Source of the DNA: Prochlorococcus sp. AG-402-L09
GTDB lineage: Bacteria; Cyanobacteriota; Cyanobacteriia; PCC-6307; Cyanobiaceae
Length of the DNA stretch: 64,000 nt
Reading direction: 5' to 3'
NCBI GenBank assembly: GCA_003216715.1
Contig: QCIK01000002.1
Span: 1 to 64,000 of the forward strand
Shown: positions 31,908 to 39,759 of the stretch, in pieces
How the letters are laid out: each line of letters begins with the position of its first letter
Numbering within the stretch: position 1 is the stretch's first letter
Translations under genes and position numbers: made by a program
The notes under the pieces: model-generated
Told to the model about the DNA's origin: nothing
Seen by the model: only the letters and a program-made list of their open reading frames with translations
Databases searched by the model: none

Positions 31908-31947
31908 TCCTTCTTCCCTTGATATTTCATTTTTTTAATTGAAGGTC

Positions 31948-33210
31948 TTAGGAATTTTTTATAGCTTTTGTATTTGATACTGGAGGTAGTCGTAAACTAG
32001 TCAACAATGAGATAAATACAAATAGGCTTGAACACCATAAACATAGTTGCATTCCTATAGAGGCATTAGCTCCAAGCATGAATAAAACTCCTGATAGGAG
32101 AGTCCCAATCAGTCTCCCTGCCGCATTTGCCATGTAATAGAAGCCTACGTTTAGACTCACGTTTTCCTTGTCCGTATAAGCAAGAACCATATATGAATGT
32201 ATTGATGAGTTCATTGCAAATATGAACCCAAATAATATCAATCCAGCTGTAATTGCTATTTCTGGATTGCTTTGTCGCCATAGTGCTATTGCTATTAGCG
32301 CTGGTATTGCAGTTAAGGCAGCGCTCCAGAATTGAACAGAAGAAACTCCTGGGCTTGTTTTGTTTCCCCATAAATTTCTTAAAGACGGCGCAAACGCTTG
32401 AATAAAACCATAACCAATAACCCACAATCCTAGAAAAGCTCCAATCTCAGAAAAATTCCAATTTAGATACGTTTCAAGAAAAACAGGTAGTGCAACGACA
32501 AACCATACGTCTCTTGCCCCAAAGAGAAAAAAGCGTGCATAAGAGAGGACATTGATCCCTTGAGATTTAGAAAATAAGTCTTTAAAGATTGGTTTGTTTT
32601 TCATCTTTCCTATATCTCCAGGCAAAATTAATGTCATTAGAAATGACAGACCTAAACCGATAGCCATTAATTCAACTGCTTTATTAAATCCAAAACTTGT
32701 AAGCAAAAGTCCACCAAGAAAGAAGCCAACTCCTTTGAGAGCATTTTTTGAACCAGTTAAGATGGCTACCCATTTAAATAATTGATTATTTCCACCATCT
32801 TCTTCTGAGGAGTCTGGAACGACAGTTTTGATGGCACTTTTAGCACTCATCTTATTGAGATCTTTTGCTATGCCACTAATCGCTTGAGCAACCATGACAT
32901 AAATGACACTCAAAAGTTTCGACCAACCACTTGAAACGGGTATCAACATAAATAAGGCGCCGATTTGTAAAAGAGTTCCTACCCAAAGTGTTAGACGTAA
33001 TCCATATCTTGCTCCTATCCAACCTCCATAGAGATTAGTGATGACGCCAAAGAACTCATAGAAAAGGAATAAGAATGCAATTTCTAATGTTGTATATCCA
33101 AGGCTATGAAAGTGAAAAATCACTAGCATTCTTAGAGCACCATCTGTCAGAGTGAATGCCCAATAGTTGGTCGTTACTATTCCATATTGTTGCAATGCAG
33201 TTAATCGCAT
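31948..33210 (-). CDS. arsJ: Organoarsenical efflux MFS transporter ArsJ
   Basis: A 420-residue major facilitator with about 12 helices. The N-terminal sequence (QYGIVTTNYWAFTLTDGAL) and AISGIAKDLNKMSAKSAIK fit the ArsJ family as I know it. ArsJ exports 1-arseno-3-phosphoglycerate, made when arsenate replaces phosphate in the GAPDH reaction; the product breaks down outside the cell. The gene directly upstream, 10 bp away, is the dedicated GAPDH, and arsR is divergent. This is the full set for the pathway, which needs no arsenate reductase. I see no arsC nearby. Confidence 0.85.
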   Translation of the reverse strand: MRLTALQQYGIVTTNYWAFTLTDGALRMLVIFHFHSLGYTTLEIAFLFLFYEFFGVITNLYGGWIGARYGLRLTLWVGTLLQIGALFMLIPVSSGWSKLLSVIYVMVAQAISGIAKDLNKMSAKSAIKTVVPDSSEEDGGNNQLFKWVAILTGSKNALKGVGFFLGGLLLTSFGFNKAVELMAIGLGLSFLMTLILPGDIGKMKNKPIFKDLFSKSQGINVLSYARFFLFGARDVWFVVALPVFLETYLNWNFSEIGAFLGLWVIGYGFIQAFAPSLRNLWGNKTSPGVSSVQFWSAALTAIPALIAIALWRQSNPEIAITAGLILFGFIFAMNSSIHSYMVLAYTDKENVSLNVGFYYMANAAGRLIGTLLSGVLFMLGANASIGMQLCLWCSSLFVFISLLTSLRLPPVSNTKAIKNS

Positions 33211-33220
33211 GTTTTTATTT

Positions 33221-34246
33221 TTAGCCTTTTTCGAGATTTATGACATGGCAAACGAGATCTGCCATTCGACAGCTATAACCCCATTCATTGTCATACCAAA
33301 TATAGACTTTCAGTTGAGTTTTATTGACCACCATGGTTGAGAGAGCATCAATGATTGAACTTCTCGAGTCATTGACATAATCGATTGATACAAGTGGTTT
33401 TTCTTCGTAACCAAGTATTCCTTTTAGCTCTCCTTCAGAGGCTTCTTTGAACACATGATTGACTTCTTCTTGCGTGACCTCTTTCTCTAATTCAAATACA
33501 GCATCAGTTAAAGATCCATTGAGGAGAGGAACTCGAACTGCATGACCATTTAATTTTCCTTGTAATTCAGGGAATATCATCCCTATCGCTTTTGCTGATC
33601 CTGTCGTTGTTGGAATTAAGCTTTGTGATCCGCTTCTGGCTCTTCTTAAATCTGGCTTAAATGAATCAACGATTACCTGAGTATTTGTTAGGTCATGGAG
33701 TGTCGTGATGCTTCCATGCTTAATACCAAAGGTTTGATTAACGACCTTCACTACTGGAGCTAAGCAATTAGTTGTGCAGGATGCTGCTGTTACTAAGCGA
33801 TGTTTATTGGGCTCATATAAATCATGATTTATACCGTAGACGATATTTAGAGCATCCTCTCCCTGTATTTCACTTTTAACAGGACATGCAACGACAACTC
33901 TTTTCATTCCAAGAGTATCGAAATATGGATTTAATGTTTGAGGGGTTTTGAATTTTCCTGAACATTCGAGAATTAGTTCTATTCCTTTTTCCTTCCATGA
34001 CACTTTTGTGAAATCACTTTCTTGAGAAAAAGATATTGGTTGACTTTCAATACTCAGGTTGTTTTGGTCGTGGCTTATTGCTTTGTTCCAACGACCATGT
34101 ACTGAATCAAATTCAAGTAAATGCGCAGCTCCCTTTGCGTCACCCAATGGATCGTTGATATGTGTAATCTCGATATTTTCTCTGCCCCAGAGCGCTCTTA
34201 GAACAAGTCGTCCTATTCGACCGAAACCATTAATACCGATTCGCAT
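33221..34246 (-). CDS. gap: Glyceraldehyde-3-phosphate dehydrogenase, ArsJ-associated
   Basis: 341 residues with the NAD-binding start [19 protein letters not shown] and the catalytic motif [11 protein letters not shown] around Cys157. It begins an operon with arsJ (10-bp gap). In this context the enzyme uses arsenate in place of phosphate to give 1-arseno-3-phosphoglycerate for ArsJ; this role follows from the gene pairing known in Pseudomonas and others. Whether it also serves glycolysis cannot be told. The promoter carries the predicted ArsR operator. Confidence 0.9.
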   Translation of the reverse strand: MRIGINGFGRIGRLVLRALWGRENIEITHINDPLGDAKGAAHLLEFDSVHGRWNKAISHDQNNLSIESQPISFSQESDFTKVSWKEKGIELILECSGKFKTPQTLNPYFDTLGMKRVVVACPVKSEIQGEDALNIVYGINHDLYEPNKHRLVTAASCTTNCLAPVVKVVNQTFGIKHGSITTLHDLTNTQVIVDSFKPDLRRARSGSQSLIPTTTGSAKAIGMIFPELQGKLNGHAVRVPLLNGSLTDAVFELEKEVTQEEVNHVFKEASEGELKGILGYEEKPLVSIDYVNDSRSSIIDALSTMVVNKTQLKVYIWYDNEWGYSCRMADLVCHVINLEKG

Positions 34247-34297
34247 AACGTGTAATTGAGTTGATTGAGTGAATCAATAAAGGATTATATTCCTCAT

Positions 34298-34313
34298 ATC
34301 AATTTATATTGAT
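34298..34313. promoter_or_regulatory. Predicted ArsR operator between gap and arsR
   Basis: ATCAATTTATATTGAT has 6-bp arms ATCAAT/ATTGAT and fits the ArsR-type pattern ATCAA-N6-TTGAT. It is positioned to control both divergent genes. A near-identical copy precedes pstS (30561-30576). Confidence 0.7.
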
Positions 34314-34384
34314 GTATAGAGGTTTGTCGATGCAAGCCTTTTCTGCGGTTTGTTTTATCATGTGATTATATTTTTTCTTCTGTG

Positions 34385-34714
34385 ATGGCCACAGCGACAA
34401 AGAGCGAAGTAGTTCTTGAAAATGCAATGGCCAGGAAATTGCTAAAAGCTTTATCTGATCCATTGCGATTGCAAATCATTGAGTCTCTTTCAGGCGGAGA
34501 GCGATGTGTTTGTGATTTGATTAATGAAATTGGATTGGCGCAATCGAAAATATCTTTTCATTTAAAAGTTTTAAAAGACGCAGGTTTGATTACCGATAGG
34601 CAAACTGGTAGATGGGTTTATTACCAATTAAATATTGACTCATTAAATTCTTTGCAAGATTGGATTGAACTGTTAAAAGAAAGCTCCCAACAACCATCGC
34701 AAGCTTGTAAATAA
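34385..34714 (+). CDS. arsR: ArsR family transcriptional repressor
   Basis: A winged-helix protein of 109 residues. ERCVCDLINEIGLAQSKIS carries the CVC arsenite-sensing motif before the recognition helix; the third Cys of the E. coli type (CVCDLC) is Ile here, and a C-terminal Cys in SQACK could substitute. The wing is RQTGRWVYYQL. It should repress until As(III) binds. I use the ATG at 34385, one codon after a GTG. It is divergent from gap-arsJ with the operator between. Confidence 0.9.
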   Translation: MATATKSEVVLENAMARKLLKALSDPLRLQIIESLSGGERCVCDLINEIGLAQSKISFHLKVLKDAGLITDRQTGRWVYYQLNIDSLNSLQDWIELLKESSQQPSQACK

Positions 34715-34864
34715 AGCAATTAATTTAAATCTAGTTTCCAATTGATTTAGCTCTATTCAGAATTTTTCTAATAATTTTTAGGTAATTATTTCTACTAGGT
34801 ATCAATGGATACTCTTTTATGCTTGGATAGTTATCATATTCTTATTACATCAAGATTTTTTGAT

Positions 34865-35023
34865 ATGAGCAAGAAAATCTCTAAGAAAGCCAGTGCTATT
34901 AGAACAATTTCTTTAGCAGTTGGTTCTCTAAGCCTTCTCGTTATTGCTGTTTCTCAAGTTACAGGCAATGAGGCCTGCACAAGTAATGCTTATTCGATTG
35001 AAAATCAAATACGACTTTCATGA
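34865..35023 (+). CDS. Small membrane-anchored protein (52 aa)
   Basis: I start at the ATG at 34865 (MSKKISKKASAIRTISLAV); the longer frame from 34805 adds sequence without coding character. One helix at about 15-32 is followed by a short tail with one Cys (GNEACTSNAYSIEN). It lies about 150 bp after arsR. Unknown. Confidence 0.5.
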   Translation: MSKKISKKASAIRTISLAVGSLSLLVIAVSQVTGNEACTSNAYSIENQIRLS

Positions 35024-35066
35024 TTTAATTTTCAATCTGAATATTTATAGTGCTTGATATTTTTAG

Positions 35067-35219
35067 GTGAATTTTTCAAGAGATATTTTTATTACTAGTT
35101 TGATCATTTTTGGATCCTCTTCGATTGTTGGTTATTTTTACCAACTTCAAATTGCTGTTGGATATGCATTGCTTAACGTGTTGGTACTGCTTATTTGGTC
35201 AAAACTCGCATCTCGCTAA
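35067..35219 (+). CDS. Small two-helix membrane protein (50 aa, GTG start)
   Basis: From a GTG with AGG just before it, the frame reads NFSRDIFITSLIIFGSSSI and then YFYQLQIAVGYALLNVLVL. Two hydrophobic segments separated by a short turn. Not recognised. Confidence 0.5.
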   Translation: MNFSRDIFITSLIIFGSSSIVGYFYQLQIAVGYALLNVLVLLIWSKLASR

Positions 35220-35248
35220 ACCTTCATTCATCACGACTTATACCTAAA

Positions 35249-35386
35249 TTATTCTTGGTCTTGTGAAAAATCTGCTAGTTCCATAATTTTTTTAAATTCG
35301 TCCATCTCCTCATCCGAAACTCCTGTTTTCTCCTGAAGTTCTTTTAATAAAGCATCTATTTTTCTTTTGATATTTTCTTCGCTCAA
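35249..35386 (-). CDS. Small acidic helical protein (45 aa, TTG start)
   Basis: The frame from a TTG reads SEENIKRKIDALLKELQEK then VSDEEMDEFKKIMELADFS. Entirely helical and soluble. No family recognised. Confidence 0.5.
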   Translation of the reverse strand: MSEENIKRKIDALLKELQEKTGVSDEEMDEFKKIMELADFSQDQE

Positions 35387-35494
35387 AATTTTTAATTAAA
35401 TATATGACTAATTATATATTCAATTCACCCTTGAACTTGTTTAGAGACGACAAATTTTTGTTGTCAATTAGTACATATTGTTTTGGTAGTCAAT

Positions 35495-35671
35495 TCAGGC
35501 CTGTGCTCCATCTGCTACACGCATCGTCATTCCTCCATCCATGTCATCATCATCGTTGTTGTCCATTATTGCCTTTCCAACCTCATAAAGAAGATAAGTC
35601 CCAACAATGATTAGAACCAAAAGGAAATTAAAATCTCCTGAGTTTGAAGCGTATGTTTGAATTTCACCCAT
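35495..35671 (-). CDS. Small membrane protein with Asp/Gly stretch (58 aa)
   Basis: A helix (FLLVLIIVGTYLLYEVG) is followed by AIMDNNDDDDMDGGMTMRV. This is the same order (helix, Asp run, Gly-Gly, Met, Arg/Pro) as in the genes at 28671-28805 and 38103-38279. It lies 2 bp downstream of the gene at 35674-35850, probably in one operon. Confidence 0.6.
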   Translation of the reverse strand: MGEIQTYASNSGDFNFLLVLIIVGTYLLYEVGKAIMDNNDDDDMDGGMTMRVADGAQA

Positions 35672-35673
35672 AA

Positions 35674-35850
35674 TTAGCCTCTGTTAAATAACCCTCTTCT
35701 TTTTTGTTGTGGTTTAGCTGCGCTGGTTCCACGAGACTGCTGCATTTCAGCTTTAGTAATTGGTTTACGATTTTGGAAAGTATCCCAACCAAGTAAAGCC
35801 ACAGTTCCAATGGCTCCAAAGAAAAGAACTACACCTGGTATTAAATCCAT
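35674..35850 (-). CDS. Small membrane protein with basic tail (58 aa)
   Basis: It begins MDLIPGVVLFFGAIGTVAL, then LGWDTFQNRKPITKAEMQQ and a strongly basic end (KPQQKRRGLFNRG). One membrane span. Co-oriented with and 2 bp from the Asp/Gly protein gene. Unknown. Confidence 0.6.
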   Translation of the reverse strand: MDLIPGVVLFFGAIGTVALLGWDTFQNRKPITKAEMQQSRGTSAAKPQQKRRGLFNRG

Positions 35851-36015
35851 CTAGTTGAATTAAGTCCAACAAAGTTAGTGGAATTGTTATTTAGACCGTG
35901 GATAAAAAATATTGCTTCAGCTAATACCCCTGATAACTTTTGCTGTGTACGGGTGCCCCCTTTACATTCCTTTACTTTTCCTTTACATTCATGGCCATTA
36001 TTTGAGTTTAATCTC

Positions 36016-36123
36016 GTGACTCCAGAAGCAGAAAAGTTTAATGGTTGGATGGCAATGATCGGCTTTATTGCTGCTTTCGGTGCTTACGCAACAACAGGTC
36101 AAATCATTCCAGGCATTTTTTAG
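36016..36123 (+). CDS. hli: High-light-inducible protein (35 aa, GTG start)
   Basis: The GTG at 36016 aligns with the ATG of the near-identical hli at 45732. The chlorophyll-binding motif is AEKFNGWMAMIGF (Arg replaced by Trp) and the end is TTGQIIPGIF, the signature of multi-copy and phage-type Hli proteins. These one-helix thylakoid proteins protect photosystem assembly from excess light. The upstream open frame back to 35878 is not used. Confidence 0.8.
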   Translation: MTPEAEKFNGWMAMIGFIAAFGAYATTGQIIPGIF

Positions 36124-36131
36124 GTTAATAA

Positions 36132-36428
36132 ATGACTTCTAGTAACCCAGTTTCTGATCAAACAATAGATCCAACTGATAATCAATCAGAAGGACAATCT
36201 GTTGATCCAACAGGAATACCAGCTTACAGTTCTGCTTCTAACCAGATCATTACTGAATACGGTAAGCAAAACATGTTTGCTACTCAAGTACAAACTCAAT
36301 TAGTTGAAAACTATTCCAACTACCCTGAGGAAGCAGAAAAGACGAATGGACGTTGGGCCATGATCGGTATGATTGCTTTACTTGGCGCTTATATCACTAC
36401 TGGACAAATTATTCCTGGCATATTTTAG
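36132..36428 (+). CDS. hli: High-light-inducible protein with long N-terminal extension (98 aa)
   Basis: The C-terminal 35 residues carry AEKTNGRWAMIGM and TTGQIIPGIF, a complete Hli helix. The first 60 residues are polar and Ser/Gln-rich (SDQTIDPTDNQSEGQSVDP), unlike most Hli proteins. It lies 8 bp after the preceding hli gene and is followed by a terminator, so the two form an operon. Confidence 0.85.
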   Translation: MTSSNPVSDQTIDPTDNQSEGQSVDPTGIPAYSSASNQIITEYGKQNMFATQVQTQLVENYSNYPEEAEKTNGRWAMIGMIALLGAYITTGQIIPGIF

Positions 36429-36456
36429 ATAGATTCGGACAAATCAATCTCATGTA

Positions 36457-36488
36457 AATCTAGAGATTTTTCTCTAGATTTTTTTTGT
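36457..36488 (+). terminator. Terminator of the two-gene hli operon
   Basis: AAATCTAGAGA-ttttt-CTCTAGATTT followed by a run of T, about 30 bp after the hli stop codon. Confidence 0.85.
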
Positions 36489-36539
36489 TCCATTTGACGA
36501 TTTAATCCATTTTACAGTTTTTGCAATATAAAAAATTAA

Positions 36540-36632
36540 TCAGAAAAAAATAGCTAAACCAATCATGTTAGTCATGATTCCTCCAATGATTTCAGTTATT
36601 CCAGCAAAGGCATTCTTAGGAAATACGATCAC
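36540..36632 (-). CDS. Possible 30-aa membrane peptide (GTG start)
   Basis: A GTG opens IVFPKNAFAGITEIIGGIM and ends GLAIFF. It overlaps the end of the gene at 36616-36720 by 17 bases in another phase, an arrangement seen in coupled gene pairs. Weak support. Confidence 0.3.
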   Translation of the reverse strand: MIVFPKNAFAGITEIIGGIMTNMIGLAIFF

Positions 36633-36720
36633 TGATCATCCTTATCAACGGCGCGATTGACCCAATTGCAAGCACTGCAAACATAACAAAAATGATTATT
36701 TTTGATTCCCATTTTTCCAT
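36616..36720 (-). CDS. Very small membrane protein (34 aa)
   Basis: MEKWESKIIIFVMFAVLAI leads into a helix and ends LIRMISDRIS. One span, Trp near the start. Plausible, not recognised. Confidence 0.45.
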   Translation of the reverse strand: MEKWESKIIIFVMFAVLAIGSIAPLIRMISDRIS

Positions 36721-36822
36721 GAAAATGGTTTAGCTAATCAGCACTTCTATCTGTGGACTTTTTCTAGATTTCGAAAAAATTAGTAATTTATTATCAATCA
36801 ATACTTTTCAAGAAAAAGATGA

Positions 36823-37083
36823 TCAGTCCTTACCGGAATTTTTACCAAAACCTGGAATAAAAGGAAATGCTTGATCATCTCCAAGGTCTGGGGCAGCACT
36901 AGTTTGCGAACCATTCAAGGCATCACTTGATTCTTCGATCACAATACCCATAGAGTTATCTTCGTTCATGTCAGAACCCATTTGAGCAGCTTCTACAGGG
37001 TTAATTCCTGAAAATATAGTTATTGAAGTTATAAAAACAGACAAGGCTATAAAACTAGCAGCCCTAAATATCTTTTTGAGCAT
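36823..37083 (-). CDS. Secreted acidic small protein, FPF-motif family (86 aa)
   Basis: A signal peptide covers about residues 1-33, with VEAA at the cut. The acidic mature part ends PDLGDDQAFPFIPGFGKNS. It is the third member with the proteins at 24911 and 28296, and shows the motif most fully: Gly-Asp-Asp-Gln-Ala-FPF-x-P-G. Unknown function. Confidence 0.65.
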   Translation of the reverse strand: MLKKIFRAASFIALSVFITSITIFSGINPVEAAQMGSDMNEDNSMGIVIEESSDALNGSQTSAAPDLGDDQAFPFIPGFGKNSGKD

Positions 37084-37165
37084 GGATATAAATCAGTTAT
37101 AAACAATCTAACGTTGGTGTTCACCCGAACGCGTTAGGTCTGAATACTCAATTAATGAGATTCAG

Positions 37166-37246
37166 TTAGATAATAGGAGTCGTAGCAATTGTTGATACTT
37201 CTGAGAAGATTGCAACAGCCATGAATATGTAAGGAACTAATTTCAT
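37166..37246 (-). CDS. Possible 26-aa membrane peptide
   Basis: MKLVPYIFMAVAIFSEVST followed by IATTPII. It resembles the first helix of small multidrug-resistance proteins (the FSE segment), so it could be a remnant or an independent micro-protein. Confidence 0.35.
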   Translation of the reverse strand: MKLVPYIFMAVAIFSEVSTIATTPII

Positions 37247-37373
37247 TGTTTTTGTGAATATGTATTAAGCATATATGCTCATCATCTAATCAGTGGTAGC
37301 TGATTGTACGGTTCTCGCTCCAACGACCATAAGTAAATTTGTTTGTGGCTATAAAAATATCTGATAACCAATA

Positions 37374-37586
37374 TCAATTACTATCACTGTTTTGTAGGAT
37401 CGCTTTTTTAGCAAGATTCTCTAATTGATCAGGTGAAACAGGTGTCGTTTTATTTTTTCCTTCTTTTAATCCTCTTAGTAAAGAAGTAGTTATTGCCAGT
37501 CCTAAAAATGCACCTAACCCCAACCAAAAAATTCTCTCTACTAAGAGTGCTGTGGGATTACCAATTGCATCAGTTACTTGTTCCAT
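37374..37586 (-). CDS. Small membrane protein (70 aa)
   Basis: A helix at about 19-38 (RIFWLGLGAFLGLAITTSL) is followed by a charged tail (EGKNKTTPVSPDQLENLAK). It lies to the left of the second paired-terminator element. No family known. Confidence 0.6.
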   Translation of the reverse strand: MEQVTDAIGNPTALLVERIFWLGLGAFLGLAITTSLLRGLKEGKNKTTPVSPDQLENLAKKAILQNSDSN

Positions 37587-37677
37587 CTTCTCGATTTGGG
37601 AAATAAATAAGGATCAGAGCAGTTTTTCACTAATTTTTCCTTAATCCATATTAGAAATTATGTGGAGAAATTCATGG

Positions 37678-37921
37678 CATAAAAAAACCCTCAAATTTGA
37701 GGGAGAAGATACTGAGAGATCCCCATCACCCAGTAATTCAAAAATACTACTCGCTATATACATATTACGCAAGCTAATAATTCCAGATATGGGTCTTTTT
37801 TTCTGTTTTTTTAATCTTTCTAACACCAGATATGGTAGGGGTTGCAATTTGGTTGAAAAACAGTTAAAAATAAGATCCCCATCACCCAGGCCCATAGGAC
37901 ACCATACCTAGGGTCTTTTTT
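37678..37921. ncRNA. Divergent small-RNA element, locus 2
   Basis: Same design as 21088-21322 but inverted. The left hairpin CCCTCAAATTTGAGGG (37688-37703) has a T-run on the minus strand. The right hairpin GGCCC...GGGTC (37889-37915) has a T-run on the plus strand. The 15-mer ATCCCCATCACCCAG occurs just inside each (37719-37733 and 37875-37889). The right end is nearly identical to the left end of locus 1 over about 47 bases; the centre has diverged but keeps spacing and short blocks such as TTCAAAAATA. No open frame fits. Confidence 0.6.
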
Positions 37922-38102
37922 ATTAGAATTGCTTTTTATTTAGATCTTGGAGTTATTTAGTGACTCTGAGGCTGTGGAAAACTTAGACCGCTTGAAGTAA
38001 TTTTTTTACAGAATGATCGATTAGATAAACATTCACTTCGTGCTAACCGTAACACTAAATATTTTTAGATCAGTTAGGTTTGTTCAAACAATTTTCTGAT
38101 AC

Positions 38103-38279
38103 ATGTCTGAGCTTCAGCTAGTTGACTCATTTCCCATCTGGAAAGCTGTTTTATGGTGTTTCTATCCTATGGCTGCTCTAGTTCTAGTAGAGCTAATCTC
38201 AAGAGCGCTTCCAGATGATGATGACGATTTCGGTGGGGGAAAGATGATTCCTGCTTACCAACCTGTTCGAGCAAGATAG
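38103..38279 (+). CDS. Small membrane protein with Asp/Gly stretch (58 aa)
   Basis: It has a helix (IWKAVLWCFYPMAALVLVE), then SRALPDDDDDFGGGKMIPA and a basic end (YQPVRAR). It is the best conserved of the three Asp/Gly proteins in this window (28671, 35495). I recall similar proteins across marine cyanobacteria; the function is not known. Confidence 0.7.
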   Translation: MSELQLVDSFPIWKAVLWCFYPMAALVLVELISRALPDDDDDFGGGKMIPAYQPVRAR

Positions 38280-38358
38280 ATCTAATCATTGGTCTGCTTC
38301 CATATTCAGCTCTAGTCGTTATCGATAGTTAAATAAATATGTTGTAGCCTATATTCTT

Positions 38359-38382
38359 TTATTAAGTATTTATACTTAATAA
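38359..38382. promoter_or_regulatory. Perfect inverted repeat before the PTOX gene
   Basis: TTATTAAGTA-ttta-TACTTAATAA has 10-bp arms and ends 16 bp before the ATG of the oxidase gene. It could be a repressor operator or a hairpin in the 5' leader. It is not a NtcA, LexA or ArsR site. Confidence 0.6.
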
Positions 38383-38398
38383 GTGAGCTATTTGGGTT

Positions 38399-38902
38399 AT
38401 GAAATTTTTTAATTCATTTGTTTTATATTTCACTGTAGGTATTCTTGATCGAATTTACGAAGGTAGACCGATTCAACGTTTTTGGGTTCTTGAGGTAATT
38501 GCTAGAGCACCTTATTTTGCATTCTTATCAGTTTTGCATTTACAAGAATCGCTTGGTTTGAAGACTCCTTTAATTAACAAGCTTATGAAGGCTCATTTTT
38601 ACCAAGCAATCAATGAGACGGAGCATTTAGAGGAGATGGAATCGCGAAGCGGCAATAGATTTTGGGTTGATCGATTTCTTGCTAGGCATTTAGTGATCTT
38701 CTATTACTGGGTAATGGTTTTTTATTACTTACTATCTCCATCAAATGCATACGATATAAATATAAAAATTGAAGAGCATGCGTATGAAACTTATGCAAAG
38801 TATTTAATCGTTAATCCAAATGATCAGAGGATACGTGAAATTGCTCAGGATGAGATCAATCATGCGAACGAATTAAAAGAAGCAATTGCTTTGATAAGTT
38901 AA
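38399..38902 (+). CDS. ptox: Plastoquinol terminal oxidase (alternative oxidase family)
   Basis: 167 residues with the four carboxylate/His motifs of the diiron family: LEVIARAPYF (Glu32), NETEHLEEME (Glu73, His76), EEHAYETY (Glu126) and DEINHA (Glu152, His155). PTOX passes electrons from plastoquinol to oxygen and relieves over-reduction in light. The protein is compact; plant PTOX has longer ends. Similar genes occur in some Prochlorococcus and in cyanophages. The inverted repeat just upstream may control it. Confidence 0.85.
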   Translation: MKFFNSFVLYFTVGILDRIYEGRPIQRFWVLEVIARAPYFAFLSVLHLQESLGLKTPLINKLMKAHFYQAINETEHLEEMESRSGNRFWVDRFLARHLVIFYYWVMVFYYLLSPSNAYDINIKIEEHAYETYAKYLIVNPNDQRIREIAQDEINHANELKEAIALIS

Positions 38903-38957
38903 GACGCCAACTTTTTGTTGATATTCATAATGATAATTTTTGATTATGGCTTTTTTA

Positions 38958-39227
38958 TTATCTAAAGCAAGCATCTCCTACAATTCTGAGCTTCTCGATA
39001 CGAGTAAGGTTCTCTCTCTTTAGCAATGTTTTAGGGGATACAGCCAAGCCTAATTTGATTCTGTTGGGCAATGATTCAACTAATGATTCAATATCTGTTA
39101 AATCTTCATTAGAAGATGCAATAACATCTTTTGTGCATTCCCAACCTTTGGTCGTAATGATTTGAGGCCATATAAACCAAAGACCGCTAAATGCTCCGAG
39201 AATTAAGAAAAACAGATTTCTAACCAT
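38958..39227 (-). CDS. Secreted or anchored small protein (89 aa)
   Basis: The N-terminal helix MVRNLFFLILGAFSGLWFI is followed by a soluble part with GWECTKDVIASSNEDL and an end GDACFR. Two Cys may pair outside the cytoplasm. It resembles the genes at 6457 and 49394 in layout only. Confidence 0.6.
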   Translation of the reverse strand: MVRNLFFLILGAFSGLWFIWPQIITTKGWECTKDVIASSNEDLTDIESLVESLPNRIKLGLAVSPKTLLKRENLTRIEKLRIVGDACFR

Positions 39228-39323
39228 TGTTCAGATTTAATTGAGACTAATATTTAGATTTGATTCTTTATTTATACCTAACCAGTGTGGATCCTCAAGA
39301 CCAGAGACTAGGTTCTGCGGTAC

Positions 39324-39563
39324 TCATGTCTCAACCATTTTTTTTTCAAATATTTCAATGTTCTCTTGTATATGTTTCCCTATGACACTCTCTAAAGCTT
39401 GAACTACAACGATCGCTTTTTCAGGATTGCCTTTGCTGACACCTCTGAAAATTACCTTTATTCCTTTGGCTGATCTTGCTGGAGCCTCGTCGTTGTCAAA
39501 CTTTTTCACCCATTCACCGTAAGGTACATTTACATCAAATGTACATACAGTTGTTTCAATCAT
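39324..39563 (-). CDS. DUF3764-like small protein (79 aa)
   Basis: The order TFDVNVPYGEWVKKFDNDE, IKVIFRGVSKGNPEKAIVV then a helical end matches the gene at 16776-17087 and what I know of DUF3764. It is shorter at the C-terminus, where the Trp-rich segment is missing. Unknown function. Confidence 0.65.
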   Translation of the reverse strand: MIETTVCTFDVNVPYGEWVKKFDNDEAPARSAKGIKVIFRGVSKGNPEKAIVVVQALESVIGKHIQENIEIFEKKMVET

Positions 39564-39759
39564 TAGGTGAGAATTAAAGTTATTTCTTTAATTTAAAAGC
39601 TTCTACCTTGCTTGTAATAACACACATATTTGTAGCCCAAACTCAAAAAATATATTTCGGATGTTTTTAAATATTCTGTGTTAAAGGAATTCTTCGTATG
39701 AAACACCAGCAAATTACGTGTTGCATAACTAAGCGGATCGTATTAGTGAATTTCTAAAA

